Origin: Bryobacterales bacterium
GTDB taxonomy: Bacteria; Acidobacteriota; Terriglobia; Bryobacterales; Bryobacteraceae
DNA length: 38,887 nt
Reading direction: 5' to 3'
Assembly (NCBI GenBank): GCA_020847975.1
Contig: JADLBD010000300.1
Coordinates: 1 to 38,887, forward strand
Under the pieces are notes generated by a model, which saw nothing but the letters and a program-made list of their open reading frames with translations, was not told the origin of the DNA and did no database searches. The position numbers and the translations under genes are program-made. Shown piece by piece: positions 32,755-38,887 of the stretch; the first letter of the stretch is position 1; each line of letters opens with the position of its first letter.

Positions 32755-33153
32755 CTACTTGGCAACCTTCAACCGCGCCTGCGCGCGGTTCAGGGCATCG
32801 AGCGCCCGCGCGTAGTCGAGGTTGTCCTTCATGGTCGCCAACCGTTCCATGGCGCGCTTCTCGGCGGCCTTGGCGCGCGCGGAGTCGATTTCCGCGGGTC
32901 TTTCGGCGGCCATCGCAAGCACCCGGCACGTCTCGGCCTGCACCTCGACGACCCCGCCGGCAATGGCCAGATGGTGCCGTTCCCCATTCACCACGTAGCT
33001 CAACGCGCCGATGCCCAATTCGGAAAGCAGCGGCGCATGGCCGGGAAGCACGCCAATCTCCCCGCCGACAGCGGGAATTTGCGCCTCGCTCACCAGTTCT
33101 TTGACAAGCAGGCGCTCCGGCGTGGCGATCTCGAGTTCGAAGGTGGCGGCCAT
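32755..33153 (-). CDS. atpC: F1-ATPase epsilon subunit
   Basis: 132 residues, the usual length for epsilon. The N-terminal beta-sandwich (residues 1-85; FELEIATPERLL, GEIGVLPGHAPLLSEL) and the C-terminal helical pair (about 90-132) are clear. The subunit couples rotation to the c ring and inhibits ATP hydrolysis. The ATG at 33153 lies eight bases after the atpD stop; a longer frame to 33264 overlaps atpD and is not supported. It is the last ATPase gene of the operon. Confidence 0.95.
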   Translation of the reverse strand: MAATFELEIATPERLLVKELVSEAQIPAVGGEIGVLPGHAPLLSELGIGALSYVVNGERHHLAIAGGVVEVQAETCRVLAMAAERPAEIDSARAKAAEKRAMERLATMKDNLDYARALDALNRAQARLKVAK

Positions 33154-33161
33154 GGGGCGCG

Positions 33162-34613
<1,452 letters not shown>

Positions 34614-34617
34614 TTGC

Positions 34618-35478
34618 CTACTCCAGAGCGGCGGCGCCGCTGACGACTTCAATAATTTCGCGAGTGATGCTGGCCTGCCGGACGCGGTTGAGGAACAGCG
34701 TGAGCTGTTCAATCACCTTTCCGGCATTGGTGGAGGCTGATTCCATCGCCACCATGCGCGCCGCGTGCTCGGCGGCGGCGGATTCCAAAATCGCCGCGTA
34801 GGTCATGATGGCTACATAGTTGGGAAGCAGTTGGCCCAATAACTGGTCGGGCGGCTGCTCGAAGATGTAGTCTAAGGTCTTTCTGCCTTCCGGCACGGGA
34901 ACCGGCAGAATCTTCTTTACCGTGAGCCGCTGCGACATGACGCTCTTGAACTCGTTGTACACGACGTAGACAGCGTCCGTTTCCGAGTTGGCGTAGCGCC
35001 GGGCTGCCTTTCTCGCGATGCTGTCGGCGTCGGCGAAAAGGCTCTTGTCAAAGATTCCCGTGTGCTCGCCGGATATGGGCTGGTTGCGGCGGCGGAAAAA
35101 GTCACGGCCCTTCCTGCCCACTGCCTCGATTTGCACCTCGACGCCGGGCTTGTCCTTGATAAACGACTGCGCGCCCTTGATGAGATTGGAGTTGAACGCT
35201 CCCGCCAGGCCGCGGTCGGAGGTCATGAGAATGAGCTGAATGCGCTGTTCCTCGCGCACGGCGAGCAACGGATGACTGGCCACGCGCTCATCGCCCGAAG
35301 AAGCGGCCACTACGTCGGAGAGCAGTTTCTCGTAGCTCGAGGAAAACGGCCGCGCGGCGATGACGCGCTCCTGCGCGCGCCGCAGTTTCGCCGCGGCCAC
35401 CATCTTCATGGCCTTGGTGATCTGCTGCGTGTTCTTGACCGATCGAATGCGCCGGCGTAGGTCAATCAGGCTCGGCAT
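34618..35478 (-). CDS. atpG: F1-ATPase gamma subunit
   Basis: 286 residues, the central rotor stalk. MPSLIDLRRRIRSVKNTQQI at the N-terminus and the C-terminal NRVRQASITREIIEVVSGAAAL are the conserved coiled-coil ends; TSDRGLAGAFN lies in the central fold. It starts three bases after the atpA stop and is followed four bases later by atpD. Confidence 0.96.
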   Translation of the reverse strand: MPSLIDLRRRIRSVKNTQQITKAMKMVAAAKLRRAQERVIAARPFSSSYEKLLSDVVAASSGDERVASHPLLAVREEQRIQLILMTSDRGLAGAFNSNLIKGAQSFIKDKPGVEVQIEAVGRKGRDFFRRRNQPISGEHTGIFDKSLFADADSIARKAARRYANSETDAVYVVYNEFKSVMSQRLTVKKILPVPVPEGRKTLDYIFEQPPDQLLGQLLPNYVAIMTYAAILESAAAEHAARMVAMESASTNAGKVIEQLTLFLNRVRQASITREIIEVVSGAAALE

Positions 35479-35481
35479 GGA

Positions 35482-36993
35482 TTAACCCTTGTTGGCTGCG
35501 AAGCGCTGCTTGAATTCCTTCAACACCGAATTCAATTGGGTCTTGATGGAGTCATCGATGTCCTTCTTTTCGCGGATGGCGGCAAGCAGGGCGGGATGGC
35601 CGTTTTCCGTATAGCGGATCAGTTCTTCTTCGAACTTGCGGCATTGATCCACGGGCAGGTCGTCCAGGTAGCCATTCGTTGCGGCATAAATGATGAGCAC
35701 CTGCTTTTCCACGGGCACGGGCTGGAACTGGCCTTGCTTCAGGATCTCGACGAGGCGCGCGCCGCGGTTGAGCTGCTGTTGGGATGCTTTGTCGAGTTCT
35801 GATCCGAACTGCGCGAAGGCGGCCAGCGCCCGGTACTGCGCGAGTTCCAACCGCAGCGTTCCCGCCACTTTCCGCATGGCCTTGATCTGGGCGCTGCCGC
35901 CCACGCGGCTCACGGAAATGCCGACGTTAATCGCGGGACGAACGTTGCTGTTGAACAGGTCCGCTTCCAAAAAGATCTGCCCATCCGTAATCGAGATGAC
36001 GTTGGTGGGAATGTACGCCGATACGTCGCCGGCCTGCGTTTCAATGAACGGCAGCGCGGTCAGCGAGCCCCCGCTCTTCAGTTTGGCCGCGCGCTCCAGC
36101 AGGCGGGAGTGCAGGTAGAACACGTCGCCGGGGAAGGCTTCGCGCCCCGGGGGGCGGCGCAACAGAAGCGAAATTTCGCGGTACGCGGCGGCCTGTTTCG
36201 AAAGGTCGTCGTAGATGCAGAGGGCATGCTGGTTGCGGTCGCGGAAATACTCTCCCATGGCGCAGCCGGAATAGGGCGCCAGATATTGCATGGGGGCGGG
36301 ATCGGAAGCCGTGGCAGCCACGACAATGGTGTATTCCATGGCGCCGTATTCTTCGAGCGTCTTTACCACCTGCGCCACCGTCGACCGCTTCTGACCAATG
36401 GCGACGTAGATGCAAATCACATCGCCCCCCTTCTGGTTGATGATGGTATCGAGCGCGACGGTGGTCTTTCCCGTCTGGCGGTCGCCGATGATCAACTCGC
36501 GCTGGCCGCGGCCGATGGGCACCATGCTGTCGATAGCTTTGATCCCGGTTTGCAGCGGTTCCTTGACGGGCATGCGTTCCACCACCCCGGGTGCGATGCG
36601 CTCGACGGGAAAATACTCGGCCGCTTCGATCGGGCCCTTGCCGTCAATCGGCTCGCCGATGGCGTTCACCACGCGTCCCACCAGCCCCGGACCCACCGGT
36701 ACGGACATGATGCGCTTGGTGCGGCGAACTTCGTCGCCTTCTTTGATCATTTCGTAATCACCGAACAACACCACGCCCACCTGATCTTCTTCCAGGTTCA
36801 TGGCGAGGCCGGTCACTCCGTGCGGAAGGTCCACCAGTTCCCCGTACATGACGTTCTCGAGCCCATGGACACGGGCGATGCCGTCACCTACCGAGATGAC
36901 CGAACCCGTTTCCTCAACGCTGATCGTCTTCTCGAAATGAACAATCTCCTCACGGAGTAGCCGCGTTATTTCATCTGCTCGAATCTGAGCCAT
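35482..36993 (-). CDS. atpA: F1-ATPase alpha subunit
   Basis: 503 residues. The non-catalytic nucleotide-binding subunit with Walker A GDRQTGKT (170-177), YVAIGQKRSTVAQV, and the alpha-specific RPAINVGISVSRVGGSAQ. The N-terminal domain opens IRADEITRLLREEI. A 40-base gap separates it from atpH. Confidence 0.97.
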   Translation of the reverse strand: MAQIRADEITRLLREEIVHFEKTISVEETGSVISVGDGIARVHGLENVMYGELVDLPHGVTGLAMNLEEDQVGVVLFGDYEMIKEGDEVRRTKRIMSVPVGPGLVGRVVNAIGEPIDGKGPIEAAEYFPVERIAPGVVERMPVKEPLQTGIKAIDSMVPIGRGQRELIIGDRQTGKTTVALDTIINQKGGDVICIYVAIGQKRSTVAQVVKTLEEYGAMEYTIVVAATASDPAPMQYLAPYSGCAMGEYFRDRNQHALCIYDDLSKQAAAYREISLLLRRPPGREAFPGDVFYLHSRLLERAAKLKSGGSLTALPFIETQAGDVSAYIPTNVISITDGQIFLEADLFNSNVRPAINVGISVSRVGGSAQIKAMRKVAGTLRLELAQYRALAAFAQFGSELDKASQQQLNRGARLVEILKQGQFQPVPVEKQVLIIYAATNGYLDDLPVDQCRKFEEELIRYTENGHPALLAAIREKKDIDDSIKTQLNSVLKEFKQRFAANKG

Positions 36994-37033
36994 AAATCCT
37001 TACCTTACCTATGCGTACTCGCTGAGACGTCTG

Positions 37034-37582
37034 TCAGGCGCCCGTGGACAGCTCGCGCCGGAGGGTTTCCAGTTGCCCGCGCACCGAACCATCGTAAACG
37101 GTGGAACCGATGCGTGCCACCACGCCGCCAAGCAGCGTGGGATCAATCGTGTAGCTGCACTTCACCTGCTTGCCCGTGAGCCGGGAAAGTTGCGCCTCCA
37201 AAGCCGGCCGCGAAGCCGCATTCAATTCGGAAGCGGAAGAAATCTCCGCGCGCACCATGCCCATGCGCTCGTCCAGCAGGCGTTCAAAGGCGCTGCGAAT
37301 CTGCGGGAACAGGTCCGCGCGGCGGTTGCGAACCACAATGAAAACGAAGTTGCGCACCAGCGGATGCACGCCCAGCGTGTCGCAAATCCTGCCCATTACC
37401 GCCTTCTTCTGCGCGGGCGTAATGGCTGGCGTAATGAGGACATTCCGCAGTTCACTCGAACTCTCGACAGCGGCCTCGAGATCGCGGAGATTCGCGGCGA
37501 TGGCAGCCGGCTGCATGCTTTCCTGTGAAATGACGACATCCACAAGGGCGTTGGCGTATCGGGTAGCGACGGCGAGCGACAT
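37034..37582 (-). CDS. atpH: F1-ATPase delta subunit
   Basis: 182 residues, normal for delta/OSCP, which caps F1 and joins it to the b dimer. The N-terminal ATRYANALVDVV motif and the C-terminal IDPTLLGGVVARIGSTVYDGSV are family signatures. It starts five bases after atpF and precedes atpA. Confidence 0.94.
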   Translation of the reverse strand: MSLAVATRYANALVDVVISQESMQPAAIAANLRDLEAAVESSSELRNVLITPAITPAQKKAVMGRICDTLGVHPLVRNFVFIVVRNRRADLFPQIRSAFERLLDERMGMVRAEISSASELNAASRPALEAQLSRLTGKQVKCSYTIDPTLLGGVVARIGSTVYDGSVRGQLETLRRELSTGA

Positions 37583-37587
37583 GGGTG

Positions 37588-38154
37588 CTAGTGGGAGACC
37601 TTCTTGGCAGCGGCAAGCTGCCCGACAAAATCCGTGACCAGCTTGTCCTGGGTGGCGGGGTTGAGCTGATTTCTCACCTGCGCGGCGGCCAGTTGGATAG
37701 CGAGATCGGCGGAATAGACCTTCAAATCGTGAAGAGCGAATTTCGTGGCGGCGGCGATTTCGTGTTCCGCGTTGGCCTGCACCTTGCCCAGAGTCTTTTC
37801 CGTTTCCATGCGAATCCGCTCCGCCTCGGCCGCCATTTCCTTCTTTGCCGCTTCGCGCATGGCGTCCATATCCGTCCCAAGGCGCGCCACGCGGCGTTCA
37901 ATGTCCGCCACCCGCGCCTCGGATTCCTCACGCAGCTTGCGGGCTTCCTGCAAACCGCCCCGGATCTCCTTGTTGCGCGATTCGAAATAAGCAGGGGCGT
38001 GTTTCGAAATGAGATATCCGAGTCCCCCGGCGAGGACGGCGAAGTTCGCCCACTTCCACCAGATGCTTGGCTCTTTCATTCCACCGTGCCCGCCTTCCTC
38101 GGCGGCAAATGCGGGGGCAAGCGCCAAAGTCATAACGAGCAGAATGCGCCTCAC
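37588..38154 (-). CDS. atpF: Fo-ATPase b subunit with signal-like N-terminus
   Basis: 188 residues from a GTG that overlaps the upstream TGA (GTGA), with GGGAGG upstream. The first 17 residues (RRILLVMTLALAPAFA) look like a cleavable leader, and AEEGGHGG follows. Then come one transmembrane helix (about 32-46) and a long Ala/Glu/Lys coiled coil that dimerises in the peripheral stalk. Second b-type subunits with this leader are seen in some Acidobacteriota and Deltaproteobacteria. A longer frame to 38331 overlaps the first b gene entirely and is rejected. Confidence 0.88.
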   Translation of the reverse strand: MRRILLVMTLALAPAFAAEEGGHGGMKEPSIWWKWANFAVLAGGLGYLISKHAPAYFESRNKEIRGGLQEARKLREESEARVADIERRVARLGTDMDAMREAAKKEMAAEAERIRMETEKTLGKVQANAEHEIAAATKFALHDLKVYSADLAIQLAAAQVRNQLNPATQDKLVTDFVGQLAAAKKVSH

Positions 38155-38600
38155 GCAGCCCTCCCCTGAAGAACCGTCTCCGCAATCTGAGCGGCCAGCG
38201 TCCTGCTTTCCCCATCCAGCGCCTGACGGGCGGCGGCTGTCTCGACGGCGATCTGCTCCTTCGCCGATGCCACCATCTCCTTGGCGCGGCGCGAAGCTTC
38301 GGCGATCTGCGCCGCTTGCTCGCCCTGCCACTTCTTGCGGGTCTCTTCCTGCTCCTTATAGATTTCGTTGCGCGCCTGCCGCAGCGACTCTTCGTACTGC
38401 CGGGCCTTTCCTTCGGCTTTGGCGAGGCTGTCTTCGGCGCGGCGCCGCGCCCCTGCCGTGGCCTCATCCCTTTCGTGCAACACTTTTTCAAGCGGCTTGA
38501 AGAAAACTGCCTTCAGATAGAAATGCAGCAGGATGATGAGCAGGAAAGTCGGTATGGCGTTCAGCAGAATCCCACCGAGCGCATTTAAAGTGGCTTCCAT
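38151..38600 (-). CDS. Fo-ATPase b-type subunit (b'), first gene of the operon
   Basis: 149 residues: N-terminal transmembrane helix (about 9-32; PTFLLIILLHFYLKAVFFKP) then a charged coiled coil (about 35-149) with EKVLHERDEATAG, typical of b/b'. It would pair with the next gene product as a b/b' heterodimer in the peripheral stalk. No atpB (a) or atpE (c) gene lies upstream; the next gene at 38802 is on the other strand. It is transcribed from the promoter at 38664-38692. Confidence 0.9.
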   Translation of the reverse strand: MEATLNALGGILLNAIPTFLLIILLHFYLKAVFFKPLEKVLHERDEATAGARRRAEDSLAKAEGKARQYEESLRQARNEIYKEQEETRKKWQGEQAAQIAEASRRAKEMVASAKEQIAVETAAARQALDGESRTLAAQIAETVLQGRAA

Positions 38601-38663
38601 CGCAGAGACTATTGGGAGAACGGAATTCTGGAGAGAGGCTTTGCGGCCTGTCTTTAAACTGCC

Positions 38664-38692
38664 AGAATAGCATGCAGCTTTGTGGGGGTCAA
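38664..38692 (-). promoter_or_regulatory. Sigma-70-type promoter of the ATP synthase operon
   Basis: On the minus strand TTGACC (38692-38687) and TATTCT (38669-38664) are 17 bases apart, the optimal spacing. Transcription would begin near 38657, leaving a leader of about 57 bases before the ATG at 38600. The divergent CRP-like gene starts at 38802; no clear promoter for it is seen in 38693-38801. Confidence 0.65.
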
Positions 38693-38801
38693 CCGGGGGT
38701 TGCGGAGGGCCGTTTGACGCGGGTCCCCCGCCTCGGGTTCCCGATTTTCTGTTGTTCGTCCCCGCCTGCTTGTGGAATGCTCAGAGTGGTGAGGTGACAG
38801 A

Positions 38802-38887
38802 ATGCCATGTAACCCGGAAGTCCTCAGACAGGTTCCCCTCTTCGGCCTGCTCGACGAGGAGGAGACCGCCGTCCTCGCCGGACAGGT
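38802..38887 (+). CDS. CRP/FNR-like regulator or cyclic-nucleotide-binding protein, N-terminal fragment
   Basis: The gene starts at the ATG at 38802 after a good GAGGTGA and runs off the right edge. The 28 visible residues contain LRQVPLFGLLDEEETAVLAG, the usual opening of a cyclic-nucleotide-binding domain (LxxVPLFxxLxxxEL). Whether a DNA-binding helix-turn-helix, a transporter or another effector follows cannot be seen. It is divergent from the ATP synthase operon with a 201-base gap. Confidence 0.7.
   Translation, partial: MPCNPEVLRQVPLFGLLDEEETAVLAGQ

Overview
This is a GC-rich bacterial chromosome segment, most consistent with the phylum Acidobacteriota, perhaps near Bryobacter/Solibacter. 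The grounds are an Oar-like TonB-dependent receptor with an N-terminal carboxypeptidase-regulatory domain, many Tat-exported catabolic enzymes, sulfatase and sugar-acid genes, and a split F1Fo-ATPase operon with two b-type subunits. The taxonomy is inference; there is no rRNA gene to confirm it. I see no tRNA, rRNA, CRISPR array or insertion sequence. No stretch longer than about 300 bases lacks a gene.

Layout. (1) 1-3446, housekeeping: a minus-strand run of YtxH-like protein, DUF948-like coiled-coil protein, CpsB-type PHP phosphatase (apparent CTG start) and the first codons of an MqnA/MqnD-like gene. On the plus strand lies recX followed by recA, the reverse of the usual order. (2) 3545-16702, secreted catabolism: an Oar-like outer-membrane receptor, then two copies of a two-gene module (Tat-exported class-V PLP enzyme plus secreted WD40/TolB-propeller-CehA-type metallohydrolase). 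The copies flank an amidohydrolase, and a Tat-exported sulfatase follows. (3) 16699-22567, a probable sugar-acid or small-acid catabolic block on the minus strand: amidohydrolase, aspartoacylase-like deacylase, two enolase-superfamily enzymes (TTG and GTG starts), a remnant of a short-chain dehydrogenase, and a PQQ-like propeller protein with two inserted EF-hand loops. (4) 22667-26767, a minus-strand operon: CBM9-like/PKD secreted protein, Tat-exported aldo/keto-reductase homologue with a degenerate active site, a tetraheme-cytochrome/FGE-like fusion protein, and a membrane-anchored lysozyme-like protein. (5) 26792-31864, plus strand: amidohydrolase, SGNH hydrolase, GH51 arabinofuranosidase and APC permease. 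(6) 31993-38600: ATP synthase operon (b', b, delta, alpha, gamma, beta, epsilon, without a and c), followed by an exported double-YCII protein. At the right edge a CRP/FNR-like gene begins.

How it fits together. Regions 2-5 look like a scavenging locus. The receptor could import oligomers; the arabinofuranosidase, esterase-like SGNH hydrolase and sulfatase could trim plant or algal polymers; dehydratases and amidohydrolases could process the released acids. The most unusual elements are the duplicated exported PLP-enzyme/propeller-metallohydrolase module, the multiheme-FGE fusion, and several genes whose -10-like hexamer lies only 6-8 nt before a start codon that has no Shine-Dalgarno (leaderless-like), including two divergent pairs with overlapping -10 elements.
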